From positions 1,077,501 to 1,141,500 of the forward strand of contig NZ_JASBAN010000001.1 in assembly GCF_029953305.1 (NCBI RefSeq): a stretch of 64,000 bases of DNA, given 5' to 3'. The notes under the pieces are model-generated. The model was not told the DNA's origin and made no database searches. It saw nothing but the letters and a program-made list of their open reading frames with translations. This document shows, piece after piece, positions 45,154 to 54,769 of the stretch. Source of the stretch: Commensalibacter nepenthis. Lineage in GTDB: Bacteria > Pseudomonadota > Alphaproteobacteria > Acetobacterales > Acetobacteraceae. How positions within the stretch are numbered: position 1 is the stretch's first letter; every line of letters begins with the position of its first letter. The translations under genes were made by a program, and so were the position numbers.

Positions 45154-46046
45154 TGATGCTGACTTTTTAAAGTTGTCTCGACTTTATCTAACACCTGATT
45201 CATCCATTGTTGATAGGTCAAATGAGCTGGCATGGTCTCGGACACCCCAACCACTGCCACCCCTGATTCTATAGCAATTTTCTTTAATTGTTCCGTGGCA
45301 GGCGTAGAGACTTGTTCGTTATAAAATAAAATTCTAATTTGATGAGTTTTTAAATCTTGAATAAATTGTACAATTTGTTTGGGTGTAGGCTCACCCCCAT
45401 TCATTACAACCCATTGATAAGGTTCTTCTAACATTTCAAACCCAAGTTTTTGAGCCATCAATCCAAATACAGGTTCTGTTGCAGCCACTTTAATATGTGA
45501 ATATTGTTGATGAATAGTTTGAATACGTTGTTGAATTTGTTTTAAATCAACATCGAATGAAGCAAATTGTTTCTGAAAAAAAACTTTTTCTTGTGGGTTT
45601 AAGCGGCTATAAACTTGCCGTAATTGTTGTGATAATTTTTCGATTGCCTCTATATTATACCATAAATGTGGGTTTTCCCCTTCTTTACGCCCCAATAAAG
45701 ACTGTATTGATACGATATCTTGACGATTAAAATGATATAGTGTTAATAAACGATCCATCCAAGCATCATATCCCAGCCCATTGACAATAATCACATCTGC
45801 ATCTGCAATCTTTTTACCAATACTCGGTGTAAGCTCAAATAAATGTGGGTCTTGGTCTGGATTATTTAAAATAGAGTCAACGTGTACATATTGCCCACCC
45901 AGTTGTTGAGCAATATCACCATACATATTCTCTGCTGCAATAACATGAATGATTTTTGTATCATCAGCCGCATAAGCAACCTTTTGATAACTATAGAATG
46001 CCAATAGTGCTACAAAACAGGCAAAAAGATTTTTTCTAACAAACAA
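45150..46046 (-). CDS. znuA: Zinc/manganese ABC transporter substrate-binding protein (ZnuA-like)
   Basis: The 298-aa protein captures metal in the periplasm. It has a signal peptide ending near AYA (residue 26). The metal-binding histidines are probably those in DQDPHLFELTPS and GENPHLWYN, and there are conserved stretches GLGYDAWMDRL and NGGEPTPKQ. It lacks the long His-rich loop seen in many ZnuA proteins, so Mn specificity is possible. The start is a TTG with AAGAAAG about 10 bases upstream. No Zur/Mur box was recognised. Confidence 0.86.
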   Translation of the reverse strand: MFVRKNLFACFVALLAFYSYQKVAYAADDTKIIHVIAAENMYGDIAQQLGGQYVHVDSILNNPDQDPHLFELTPSIGKKIADADVIIVNGLGYDAWMDRLLTLYHFNRQDIVSIQSLLGRKEGENPHLWYNIEAIEKLSQQLRQVYSRLNPQEKVFFQKQFASFDVDLKQIQQRIQTIHQQYSHIKVAATEPVFGLMAQKLGFEMLEEPYQWVVMNGGEPTPKQIVQFIQDLKTHQIRILFYNEQVSTPATEQLKKIAIESGVAVVGVSETMPAHLTYQQWMNQVLDKVETTLKSQHQ

Positions 46047-46067
46047 GAAATATAACTTTCTTTTTAA

Positions 46068-46199
46068 TTATAAATACCAAGCACCATACGTCATTAAAGC
46101 AAGCACAGAGATTAATATTCCATGTAAAATTAATAACCACTTAATCGTAATCACAGGGACATAATATTTGTCTTTTGGTTGTTCAAGTTCCCATTTCAT
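46068..46199 (-). CDS. Small single-pass membrane protein (43 aa), unknown
   Basis: The frame encodes a basic/charged N-terminus (MKWELEQPKDKYYVP) and one hydrophobic helix (WLLILHGILISVLALMTYGA). AAGGA lies 9 bases before the ATG, which supports translation. It lies between the etfA terminator and znuA, on the same strand as both. I do not recognise the family. Confidence 0.6.
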   Translation of the reverse strand: MKWELEQPKDKYYVPVITIKWLLILHGILISVLALMTYGAWYL

Positions 46200-46252
46200 A
46201 ATGCATATCCTTCACGAACCTATAATTATTTAAATCATAAAAAATTTTAATT

Positions 46253-46286
46253 TTACATGCTGTTTAAATATATAAACAGCATGTAA
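46253..46286 (-). terminator. Rho-independent terminator of the etf operon
   Basis: TTACATGCTGTTTA pairs perfectly with TAAACAGCATGTAA around a 6-base loop, just after the etfA stop. On the minus strand it is followed by a T-rich stretch (AATTAAAATTTTTT). Confidence 0.82.
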
Positions 46287-46292
46287 TATTGC

Positions 46293-47240
46293 TTATCTTG
46301 CTTTTAAAGCAGCTTCTAATTGTGGCAGAATTTCAAACAAATCCCCGACAATCCCATAATCTGACACTTTGAAAATAGGAGCTTCTGGGTCTTTGTTAAT
46401 CGCAACAACAAATTTACTGTCTTTCATCCCAGCCAAATGTTGAATAGCCCCTGAAAGAGCCACAGCAATATAAAGCTCTGGAGCTACTATTTTACCTGTT
46501 TGTCCAACCTGATAATCATTGGGAACAAACCCAGCATCAACAGCAGCTCTGGAAGCCCCTATTGCAGCATCTAATTGATCTGCAACTTTTTCAAGCAATA
46601 CAAAATTATCACCGCTTTGCATACCACGCCCACCAGAGATAACAACACGCGCAGATTCAAGCTCTGGTCTATCAGATTGTGATAATTTTAGCTCTTTAAA
46701 TACAGAAAGCTGCTTATCAGAAATTGGAAGGTTCTCCACTTTCTCAATTACTGCATTACCGCCTGTTTCCGCTGCTGCTTCAAAAGTAGTTCCACGAACA
46801 GATAAAAGCTTCTTGGAGTCTTTAGAAGTCACTGTTGCAAGAATACTACCTGCATAAATAGGACGAACAAATGTTGATGCATCGATAATTTCAACCACAT
46901 CAGAAATCGGTTGAACATCTAATAATCCAGCCAAACGAGGCAAAATATCTTTACCTTCTGCGTTCGCTGGAGCAACGATATATTCATAAGCTCCTGCTAA
47001 TGACGCAATTAAATCTGCTACTGGCTCAGCTTGCATATGTGCATAAGCAGCATGTTCTGCAACAAGTAATTTTTGCACACCGTGCAACTGAGATGCTTTT
47101 TGAGATAAAACCTCTAAATGATCACCAACCAACAGCGCATGAATCTCTGTGCCTAATTTCCCTGCTGCAGTAATCGCTGAACGGCTGATCTTGCGAATTT
47201 GATCGCCTTTTTCATAACTTAATAAAACTAAAACAGCCAT
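46293..47240 (-). CDS. etfA: Electron transfer flavoprotein alpha subunit EtfA (FixB family)
   Basis: EtfA carries the FAD of the ETF dimer, which moves electrons from acyl-CoA and related dehydrogenases to ETF-QO. The 315-aa protein has an N-terminal domain (MAVLVLLSYEKGDQIRK) and the C-terminal FAD domain with VISGGRGMQSGDNF, GASRAAVDAGFVPNDYQVGQTG and the end IVGDLFEILPQL. It lies 2 bp after etfB and before a strong terminator. Confidence 0.96.
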   Translation of the reverse strand: MAVLVLLSYEKGDQIRKISRSAITAAGKLGTEIHALLVGDHLEVLSQKASQLHGVQKLLVAEHAAYAHMQAEPVADLIASLAGAYEYIVAPANAEGKDILPRLAGLLDVQPISDVVEIIDASTFVRPIYAGSILATVTSKDSKKLLSVRGTTFEAAAETGGNAVIEKVENLPISDKQLSVFKELKLSQSDRPELESARVVISGGRGMQSGDNFVLLEKVADQLDAAIGASRAAVDAGFVPNDYQVGQTGKIVAPELYIAVALSGAIQHLAGMKDSKFVVAINKDPEAPIFKVSDYGIVGDLFEILPQLEAALKAR

Positions 47241-47242
47241 TC

Positions 47243-47992
47243 TTAAATTACCTTTGCTTCATTTTGAAGTTTATCCATAAGCTCTTCAACAGAACCAACA
47301 ATAACACCTTCACGAACAGAAGAAGATTCTGCCACAGATTTTACTTCTAAACGAATGGCTGTATCAACACCAAGATCAGCAAGAGCAACCGTTTCAATCG
47401 GTTTCTTTTTCGCCTTCATAATATTTGGCAAAGATGCAAAACGAGGCTCATTTAAACGCAAATCTGTTGTAATCACAGCAGGTAAAGTAAGCTCTAGGAT
47501 TTCTTGCCCGTCGTCAATTTCACGCGTGATTTGCGCTTTGCCATCAGAAAGCTCTAGTCTACTGACAAATGTTCCTTGAGCCCAGCCTAATTTTGCTGCC
47601 AAAATTTGACCCGTTGCATTCATATCATCATCAGATGCTTGCTTACCCATTAAAACAACATCTGGTTGTTCTTTGGCAACAAAATGTTGTAAAATCTTAG
47701 CAACACTTAGAGATTCCAATGCATCTTCTGACGTAACTAAAATCCCTCTATCTGCACCCATTGCCATTGCAGTACGTAACGTATCTTGACATTTGACCTC
47801 CCCAATAGAAATCACCACCACTTCAGAAGCAATCTTTTGTTCTTTAAGACGAACAGCTTCTTCGACTGCAGTTTCATCAAAAGGGTTCATGGACATTTTT
47901 ACGCCACCAACCTCTACACCAGAATTATCGGACTTTACCAACGGTTTAATATTAGAATCAACAACCCGTTTCACCGGAACTAATATTTTCAT
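47243..47992 (-). CDS. etfB: Electron transfer flavoprotein beta subunit EtfB
   Basis: EtfB binds AMP and presents the recognition loop to partner dehydrogenases. The 249-aa protein starts MKILVPVKRVVD and contains NPFDETAVEEAVRLKE. The loop signature NEPRFASLPNIMKAKKKPIE includes K193, K195, K196 and K197. The matching lysines in human ETF-beta (K200, K203) are methylated by METTL20, and a METTL20-like enzyme is encoded at 38893. The gene leads the etfB-etfA pair, with etf-QO upstream on the same strand. Confidence 0.96.
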   Translation of the reverse strand: MKILVPVKRVVDSNIKPLVKSDNSGVEVGGVKMSMNPFDETAVEEAVRLKEQKIASEVVVISIGEVKCQDTLRTAMAMGADRGILVTSEDALESLSVAKILQHFVAKEQPDVVLMGKQASDDDMNATGQILAAKLGWAQGTFVSRLELSDGKAQITREIDDGQEILELTLPAVITTDLRLNEPRFASLPNIMKAKKKPIETVALADLGVDTAIRLEVKSVAESSSVREGVIVGSVEELMDKLQNEAKVI

Positions 47993-48032
47993 AACACCCT
48001 TTCGTTACGATATTATTAACTAAATTAAAATC

Positions 48033-49670
48033 TTACATTCCACCTGGATAATTCGGACCACTGCCACCTTCTGGCGTTTCCCAATCTATATTTTGTGTAG
48101 GGTCTTTAATATCACAAGTTTTACAATGAATACAATTCTGAGAATTAATTTGTAGCTTGGGTTCTTTATCAATATCCACTGCTTCATAAACGCCTGCTGG
48201 ACAGTATCTTGATTCAGGAGATTTAAAAATATTCCAATTCACCGTTTTCCAAATAGACGTATTTTTCAATTTCAAATGCACTGGTTGATCGTCTCTATGA
48301 TCGATATTCGACAAGAACACAGAGGATTCGCGACTAAAAGTTAATTCATTATCTGGTTTTGCATATTCAATTTTTTCAAATGAGGATGCTGCTTCTAGTT
48401 GTTCATTATCTGCCAAACGATGATGAAATGTCCAAGGCACCTTTCCCCGTAACATTGAATCGAACCCTGCATATAATGTTGCAACTTTTGCGCCGAATTT
48501 TGCAAAAGCAGGACGGATATTACGTGCTTGATGAAGCTCTTTCCAAACCCAAGATTGACGCATACGGAATTGATAGGAAATCGGTTCTATTTCTTGCGTT
48601 GCCAATGCTTCAACAATAGCTTCTGCTGCAACCATTCCTGACTTCATTGCTGTATGCGTGCCTTTAATTTTGGGCACATTTAAAAAACCCGCAGCATCAC
48701 CAATTAATAACCCACCAGGAAAAGATAATTTAGGGATAGATTGTACCCCCCCCTCTGATAACGCACGCGCAGAATAGCTGATACGTCTGCCTCCTTCCAG
48801 ATGATATTTCATCACGGGATGCATTTTAGACCGTTGCATTTCTTCAAATGGCGATAACCAAGGATTTCGATAATCAAGCCCAACCACAAATCCAAAGGAG
48901 ACTAAATTATCGCCAAAATGATATAACCAAGAACCACCATATGTATGATCGTCCAGTGGCCATCCAAAACTATGTTGGATATATCCTGGCTTATGTTTAT
49001 GCGCAGGAATTTCCCATAATTCCTTGATCCCAAGACCATAAGTCTGAGGGTCAACGCCTTGTCTTAATTTAAATTGATCCATTAATTTTTTAGATAAAGA
49101 TCCGCGACATCCTTCGGCGAATAATGTATATTTCGCTCTTAATTCCATACCAGGTTCATGGTTTGACCCTTGGGTTCCATCTTTCTCAAGTCCCATATCA
49201 CCGGTAACAACACCCACAACCTGACCATCTTCAATAATCAATTCACTGCCGGAAAAGCCAGGAAAAACCTCAACGCCTAATTCTTCTGCTTGAGTGGCTA
49301 GCCAACGGCAAAAATTACCCAAACTGATGATAAAATTCCCATCATTATTCATTTGAGGCATAAATGATTTAATCATTGGAATTGCGGTATATTTTTGCTC
49401 ATCAGGCAAATAAAACATACGTTCATGATTCACAGGCGTATCTAGTGGTGCGCCCCTTTGTTTCCAATCGGGAAATAATTCATTTAATGCTGTTGGTTCT
49501 AATACTGCGCCAGAAACAATATGAGCCCCAATTTCAGAGGCTTTTTCAATTAAGCAAATTTCAACTGAAGGAGCCAATTGTTTTAATCGAATAGCAGCAG
49601 ATAATCCAGCAGGACCACCCCCTATAATTAAAACGTCAAACTCCATTTGCTCACGTGCATCGTTACTCAT
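48033..49670 (-). CDS. Electron transfer flavoprotein-ubiquinone oxidoreductase (ETF-QO)
   Basis: ETF-QO takes electrons from reduced ETF to ubiquinone at the inner membrane. The 545-aa protein has the FAD motif LIIGGGPAGLSAA near its start, GAHIVSGAVLEP, the quinone-domain block GGVQSIPKLSFPGG, and a C-terminal 4Fe-4S site in NCIHCKTCDIKDP. Start is the ATG at 49670, preceded by AGGA with 8 bases spacing; an upstream GTG at 49691 is less likely. It lies 40 bp before etfB, completing the electron chain in one block. Confidence 0.95.
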   Translation of the reverse strand: MSNDAREQMEFDVLIIGGGPAGLSAAIRLKQLAPSVEICLIEKASEIGAHIVSGAVLEPTALNELFPDWKQRGAPLDTPVNHERMFYLPDEQKYTAIPMIKSFMPQMNNDGNFIISLGNFCRWLATQAEELGVEVFPGFSGSELIIEDGQVVGVVTGDMGLEKDGTQGSNHEPGMELRAKYTLFAEGCRGSLSKKLMDQFKLRQGVDPQTYGLGIKELWEIPAHKHKPGYIQHSFGWPLDDHTYGGSWLYHFGDNLVSFGFVVGLDYRNPWLSPFEEMQRSKMHPVMKYHLEGGRRISYSARALSEGGVQSIPKLSFPGGLLIGDAAGFLNVPKIKGTHTAMKSGMVAAEAIVEALATQEIEPISYQFRMRQSWVWKELHQARNIRPAFAKFGAKVATLYAGFDSMLRGKVPWTFHHRLADNEQLEAASSFEKIEYAKPDNELTFSRESSVFLSNIDHRDDQPVHLKLKNTSIWKTVNWNIFKSPESRYCPAGVYEAVDIDKEPKLQINSQNCIHCKTCDIKDPTQNIDWETPEGGSGPNYPGGM

Positions 49671-49763
49671 ATTATTTATCCTATTTCCCACTATGCAGTA
49701 AATTAACTCAATTCAACTATAGCTCTTAATACAAACAACATTGATAAAAATACAGTTTAATTT

Positions 49764-50417
49764 TTAATCATACGCAAAAGCAAGCTCATGCTTGGCTCGC
49801 CAGTTTTGATTAACATAGTTCATAATCAACGTGCGACGGATGCCTTTCATCGGACGTTTTTTATATCCATGCCACGTATCTTTACTAGGAATGAACATAA
49901 ATGCGGAATTAAATTTCCCAGAACTTCTTGCCAAAGAATCCCCTTGGGCATTCATAATATCAGTTCCCCAATTCTCGGCATCGTCTCCCAAAGATAATGA
50001 AATCAGAAATGTGAGTTTCTTTGCACCAATATCGGTATGATGTTCAAGCCAAAACCCTTCTTTATCCAAACATAGCTCTAATCTTAACCATGTATTAGAA
50101 AGATCCGCACCAGTTACTTTGGAGAAAAGATCTCTTGTTTCTTGGCTCTCAAAAGCCTGGGCCAACGCCGCACATCGGCGATCTTGCTGTTGTTTTTCAG
50201 GATTAACAAAAACGCGATTTTGATTGTTATTTTCACGCCGCCCTTGGATATCTCCAGAAATTGCTTTTTCATCTGGCATCCATTCTAATAACGAATCACA
50301 AACAAAATCAGGCAAAATATTCTCTAGCAACCAATGTTGATAAGGATAAGTATACCCTGATGCTTGGTGAATAGAACGATGCAAATTCTGAACAGTATCT
50401 TTGAATTGAACACTCAT
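49764..50417 (-). CDS. 2-oxoglutarate/Fe(II)-dependent oxygenase-like protein
   Basis: The 217-aa protein shows the double-stranded beta-helix iron site: H127-T-D129 (EHHTDIG), H183 (DTWHGYKK) and R194 or R195 (KGIRRTLIMNYV) for 2-oxoglutarate. The substrate is unknown; relatives include prolyl or sugar hydroxylases of surface-polymer pathways. It lies 15 bp after hemN on the same strand. Confidence 0.75.
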   Translation of the reverse strand: MSVQFKDTVQNLHRSIHQASGYTYPYQHWLLENILPDFVCDSLLEWMPDEKAISGDIQGRRENNNQNRVFVNPEKQQQDRRCAALAQAFESQETRDLFSKVTGADLSNTWLRLELCLDKEGFWLEHHTDIGAKKLTFLISLSLGDDAENWGTDIMNAQGDSLARSSGKFNSAFMFIPSKDTWHGYKKRPMKGIRRTLIMNYVNQNWRAKHELAFAYD

Positions 50418-50432
50418 ATATAATATCCTGTA

Positions 50433-51794
50433 TTATATTGCTTGAGCATGACGTTGCGGCGCAACACGATAATATGTATCAAATACAACCACTATGTTTC
50501 TCAAAAAACAACGCCCTTCTTCTGTAACTGTTATTTTATAACTCTCAATCTTAACCAAGCCATCTTCTTCAAATGACTTTAATTTTAATAAAGCATCATC
50601 AAAAAAATTATCTGGTTTATTATACTGACGTGTTATTTGGTTTAAATCAATATACAAGTCACACATTAATCGTTCAATCACCGTCCAACGCAATAAATCC
50701 TCTTCATCCCGTCCAACGCCACGCGCAATAGGCAGCCCCTCTTGAGACATAGCTTTTTGATATGCTGCCACCGAAGGATGATTTTGCACAATTCCCTGTG
50801 GAACAATGGAAACAGATGATGCACCAACGCCCAATAAAGCGGGGGCATCATCAACGGTATATCCTTGAAAGTTACGGTGTAATGTTCCTTGTTGAGCAGA
50901 TTTGCTCATTGAATCATGAGGCAAAGCATAATGGTCTAGACCAATCACTTGGTATCCAGCCTCTTGCAAAATTTCATCAATAACTTGGCGTTGTTGAAAA
51001 CGTTCAATACTATCTGGCAGCACATCACCTTCTAATAAGGTCTGTCGCTTAAATTTCCATGGCACATGTGCATATCCAAACACAGCCAACCGATCTGGTT
51101 TCAACTCTACAACAGATCGAATCGTTGCACTTAAACTTTCAACAGTTTGATTAGGCAGTCCATAAATCAGATCCATATTAACAGACTGAATATAATTCTG
51201 ACGCACAACATTAATACAATGAGCCGTTAACTCTTTACTTTGGATCCGTCCACAAGCTTTTTGAACTTTAGGATCTAAATCCTGTACACCAAAACTTACT
51301 CTGGTAAATCCCAAAGGGTGCAGCATAGAGAAATACTCAACGGAAACATGCCTTGGATCAAGCTCTATTGAAATATCAGCGTTTTGTTGAATATCGAATA
51401 GATTGTAAATCGTTTGCATTACCTTTTTCATTGCATTCATCGGTAATGTCGTTGGAGTTCCACCACCAAAATGAATAAAACTGACTGAGCGACGTGCTTG
51501 AAGAAACCCAGCCAATCGTTTCAACTCTTCACACAACAAATCCCCGTAAGCACTGCGTATCGATTCTTGATGAACAACTTGTGTATTACAAGCACAAAAT
51601 TTACATAATTCATCACAGAAAGGTACATGCAAATACAACGAAACAGGCTCCCCCTCTGGAAGAGCCTGTAACCATTGTTGATATTCGTTAAATCCAACAG
51701 CTTCTGTAAACTGAACAGCTGTTGGATAACTTGTGTATCGCGGTAGATTTCCTTCGTACCGCGCAAGACGGTCAAAGGAAATACCCTTTTTCAT
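50433..51794 (-). CDS. hemN: Oxygen-independent coproporphyrinogen III oxidase HemN
   Basis: HemN is a radical SAM enzyme that decarboxylates coproporphyrinogen III in haem synthesis without oxygen. The 453-aa protein has the motif C60-x3-C64-x2-C67 followed by C69 (HVPFCDELCKFCACNT), the block FGGGTPTTL, and RVSFGVQDLDPKVQ. The CxxxCxxC-x-C form marks true HemN rather than HemW. It lies 18 bp after the ompW stop. In many bacteria hemN and ompW both respond to FNR, but I found no clear FNR site here. Confidence 0.95.
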   Translation of the reverse strand: MKKGISFDRLARYEGNLPRYTSYPTAVQFTEAVGFNEYQQWLQALPEGEPVSLYLHVPFCDELCKFCACNTQVVHQESIRSAYGDLLCEELKRLAGFLQARRSVSFIHFGGGTPTTLPMNAMKKVMQTIYNLFDIQQNADISIELDPRHVSVEYFSMLHPLGFTRVSFGVQDLDPKVQKACGRIQSKELTAHCINVVRQNYIQSVNMDLIYGLPNQTVESLSATIRSVVELKPDRLAVFGYAHVPWKFKRQTLLEGDVLPDSIERFQQRQVIDEILQEAGYQVIGLDHYALPHDSMSKSAQQGTLHRNFQGYTVDDAPALLGVGASSVSIVPQGIVQNHPSVAAYQKAMSQEGLPIARGVGRDEEDLLRWTVIERLMCDLYIDLNQITRQYNKPDNFFDDALLKLKSFEEDGLVKIESYKITVTEEGRCFLRNIVVVFDTYYRVAPQRHAQAI

Positions 51795-51812
51795 TCCGAA
51801 CTCCGCTAAGAA

Positions 51813-52649
51813 TTAGAAACGATATCCGATACCCCCACTAACCACTGTAGGATTCAAAGAGGTACGAGCATCAATTCTGTTTGGACTATCATTAAGATGT
51901 GCACGTTGATTTAACAACATTTGTTTTGCATCAATGTTAAAGAACCAATTTCCAACAACTTGGTAATCAAACCCAACATTGAAAGCTGGACCCACTGTCG
52001 TTTCCATGCCCAATTTTTGAACAATTCCACCACCTGGTTTAATATTATGCCAGAAAGCAACCGTTAAGCCAACACCAACATATGGATTAAATGCTTTATG
52101 TGGACGAAAATGCCATTGAGCTGTAACTGTAGGAGGAATAACCCATGCTTTACCAACATGAACATTACCAGCTGCGGTATCTTTTGCCCAAATACTGTGA
52201 CGAGTACTAGAAGCAATCAATTCAAAAGCAATGTTATCAGTAACAAAGTAATTTGCACTTAATTCAGCCATCACACCGTTTGATGCTGTAACACGACCAC
52301 CGACTGAGGTACGACTGCTGGTATTATTTGCAATAGTCGCTAATGCACCAAGACGAACAATAAAATCACCTTTACCAAGACCAATTTTCGTTACACCAGG
52401 ACATGTTTGAAAAACACCACAATGTGGTTTTGGTGCTTTTGGCGTTTTATACATAGGAACGTCACGATATTGGACTTTTCCACTCCAACCAGATGCCCAG
52501 ATTTCTTCTCTGACCATTGGAACAGAAGCTGTATTTTGCGCTTGGTTAACCGCTGGACCTAAATTGGTAGTTGAATAATTTTGTGCATAACCTGCAGCAG
52601 GAGCAAGCACAGCGGCAATAATAGCAAGACGACTTAATGACTTTTTCAT
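51813..52649 (-). CDS. OmpW-family outer membrane protein
   Basis: The 278-aa precursor has a signal peptide (cut near AGYAQ, residue 22). The mature part forms an OmpW-like eight-stranded barrel: DFIVRLGALATIAN near the start, AELSANYFVTDNIAFELIAS, VIPPTVTAQWHFRP, FNPYVGVGLTVAFW and the C-terminal aromatic end GGIGYRF. An insert of about 60 residues after the signal is unusual for OmpW and includes two cysteines (PHCGVFQTCPG). Its likely role is a narrow channel for small hydrophobic compounds. Confidence 0.85.
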   Translation of the reverse strand: MKKSLSRLAIIAAVLAPAAGYAQNYSTTNLGPAVNQAQNTASVPMVREEIWASGWSGKVQYRDVPMYKTPKAPKPHCGVFQTCPGVTKIGLGKGDFIVRLGALATIANNTSSRTSVGGRVTASNGVMAELSANYFVTDNIAFELIASSTRHSIWAKDTAAGNVHVGKAWVIPPTVTAQWHFRPHKAFNPYVGVGLTVAFWHNIKPGGGIVQKLGMETTVGPAFNVGFDYQVVGNWFFNIDAKQMLLNQRAHLNDSPNRIDARTSLNPTVVSGGIGYRF

Positions 52650-52963
52650 AATGTGAAAAACCTTACTGACTTAGCAAAAAGGACTATATACATTAGGTAA
52701 TAAAATCTACTGGCACGGTAATCAATCAAAAAATCTCTCTTAGGACATCAACAAAAAAATGTGTTACCTAAAAACAACTACTTTTTCTCTCCATAACCAA
52801 AAGACTGGTTAACAAACCCATGAAACATCTTAAGAAAACCCTGAATTATCATTTTTTTAAAGTATTCTTCGTGCATGTATATCGTCCTGCATAAATTCAT
52901 AACGAATCGTAAAATATGTATCTTTTATGCATCATTTCAGTTTTTATTAATAGTGTATATTTA
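52650..52963. other. Intergenic region between ompW and chvG
   Basis: These 314 bp hold no convincing gene. They should contain the ompW promoter. The only notable reading frame is an 87-codon shadow of chvG. No IS end, tRNA or hairpin terminator was recognised. Confidence 0.5.
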
Positions 52964-54769
52964 TCACACCACCCTAGGTAACGATATTATAAAACAGGCA
53001 CCACTTATCCTGCCTTCAGCGTCATGTATATTTTGTGCTTGTATCGTTCCCTTTAACGCCACAACAATTTGTCGGCAAATAGATAATCCCAACCCTGAAT
53101 GTTGTCCAAAATTTTCCCCTTCAGGACGCTCAGTATAAAAGCGCTCAAAAATACTGTTGAGTTTATTTTCAGGGACTCCTGGACCTTGGTCACTTACACT
53201 CAACTCAACCCTATCTTTCAATGCGTTAACCGATAACGTAATTTGACCATTAGGAGGGGAAAACGATACCGCATTCCCAATTAAATTACGTAATACTTGC
53301 ACCAAACGATCCTCTACGGCCAATACTTTTAAGTTTTGCTGCTGACTATCTTCATTTTCCTTAACAACAATATGAGGATCATTCAGTTTATAAGTCGCCT
53401 CATATATCTCAGACAACAGTTTAAAAATTGGCATGACTTCTACGGGTTCAGGAGTCACTCGCGACATTTCTGTTTCAATACGGCTAGAACTTGCAATATC
53501 GGTAATTAAACGATCCAGACGATTAACATCATCTCGAACAACAGCAAATAAACGCTTTCTATGTTCCATATCTGGAATTCTCGGCAATAATTCTATCGCC
53601 GATCGAATCGACGATAATGGATTTTTTAACTCATGACTAACGTCGGCAGCAAAACGCTCAATTGCGCCCATTCTTGTCCATAACGCTTTGGCACTATCTT
53701 GCAATGCTCTGGCAAGGTCTCCAATCTCATCTTTTCGGCTTAACAACCTTTCGGGAACCATGCCGGTTTGCCCTACAGAATCACGCATTTTATGCGTTGC
53801 AATCGCCAATGCTAACAAAGGTCTGGCAATAGTCAAAGACAAATACCAAGACAATAAAACCGTAATTACCAAAGCAAGTAAAAACAAAATTAAAATTGAA
53901 GATCGAACAGCAAATAAAGCCTTGTCAACATTCGTTGCTTCTCTGGTTAATTGAATAATCCCGACCGTTTTCCCTTGATGAACAATTGGCTCGGAGATTG
54001 TAATCAACAAACGATGATCGGCTGTTCGACGGATATAAGGAGGCATCTCTTGACTATTTGGATCATTCGTAAATTGTAAATATTTTTTTACAGCATTCGG
54101 AATTGCCTCAGGATCCGCATTAACAGATAGGTTTTTAATTTTACGCTCGCCTGAATAGGGCATCCAATTTAAAAGATGCGTATAGACTTTCTCTAAGACC
54201 GTATCATAACGTGTATTAATAACCCTTTCATTTTCTGTATTGATCTTAGAAAAATTACTTTTTGCTTTGGATGGATGTATTAAAACAGAGGATAGGTTCT
54301 CTTTTGAACTTTTCACTTGCTTGTCTTTGTTCAACACATCACGGCTATCGACTACCAATTGACCGTCTGGCCCATACACGCGAGCCCGCACGTTTGGACT
54401 AGGCTCAGTCAAACTCAATAATAACGGACGAGCCAACTCAACAGATAAAAAATGAATGTCCATTGGTTTTTTGGCAAACATCACACCAAAAGCATCCTCT
54501 GAAACAATTTGATCTTTTATTTTACGCGTGGCACTTTGCCCCAATGCACCAGCATAAATTTTCGCTTGTTCTCGTAAAGCGGTGACTTCTGTTTCCAATA
54601 AGCTATTTTGAAACTGGTTGAGATATAGCAACGTTGCGACCAAAACAACCAACGGCAACGCATTGACAAGCAAAATACGCCTCATCAAAGGGGATGAAAA
54701 TCTTGCTTTGTAATTTATTTTGCCTGTTGATACAGTTTTGTCACCTTGAAAATAGGAAAACAGGTTCAT
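52964..54769 (-). CDS. chvG: Sensor histidine kinase ChvG
   Basis: ChvG senses acid and envelope stress in alphaproteobacteria and phosphorylates ChvI. The 601-aa protein has one membrane segment near residues 30-50 and a long periplasmic stimulus-sensing region containing RARVYGPDGQLVVDSR. A second membrane segment (ILILFLLALVITVLLSWYL) is followed by HAMP and the phospho-acceptor H379 in DVSHELKNPLSS. ATP-binding motifs are NAVSFSPPNGQ, DQGPGVP and HSGLGLSICRQIV. Start is ATG 54769 overlapping the chvI stop by one base; AAGGA precedes it. Confidence 0.93.
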   Translation of the reverse strand: MNLFSYFQGDKTVSTGKINYKARFSSPLMRRILLVNALPLVVLVATLLYLNQFQNSLLETEVTALREQAKIYAGALGQSATRKIKDQIVSEDAFGVMFAKKPMDIHFLSVELARPLLLSLTEPSPNVRARVYGPDGQLVVDSRDVLNKDKQVKSSKENLSSVLIHPSKAKSNFSKINTENERVINTRYDTVLEKVYTHLLNWMPYSGERKIKNLSVNADPEAIPNAVKKYLQFTNDPNSQEMPPYIRRTADHRLLITISEPIVHQGKTVGIIQLTREATNVDKALFAVRSSILILFLLALVITVLLSWYLSLTIARPLLALAIATHKMRDSVGQTGMVPERLLSRKDEIGDLARALQDSAKALWTRMGAIERFAADVSHELKNPLSSIRSAIELLPRIPDMEHRKRLFAVVRDDVNRLDRLITDIASSSRIETEMSRVTPEPVEVMPIFKLLSEIYEATYKLNDPHIVVKENEDSQQQNLKVLAVEDRLVQVLRNLIGNAVSFSPPNGQITLSVNALKDRVELSVSDQGPGVPENKLNSIFERFYTERPEGENFGQHSGLGLSICRQIVVALKGTIQAQNIHDAEGRISGACFIISLPRVV

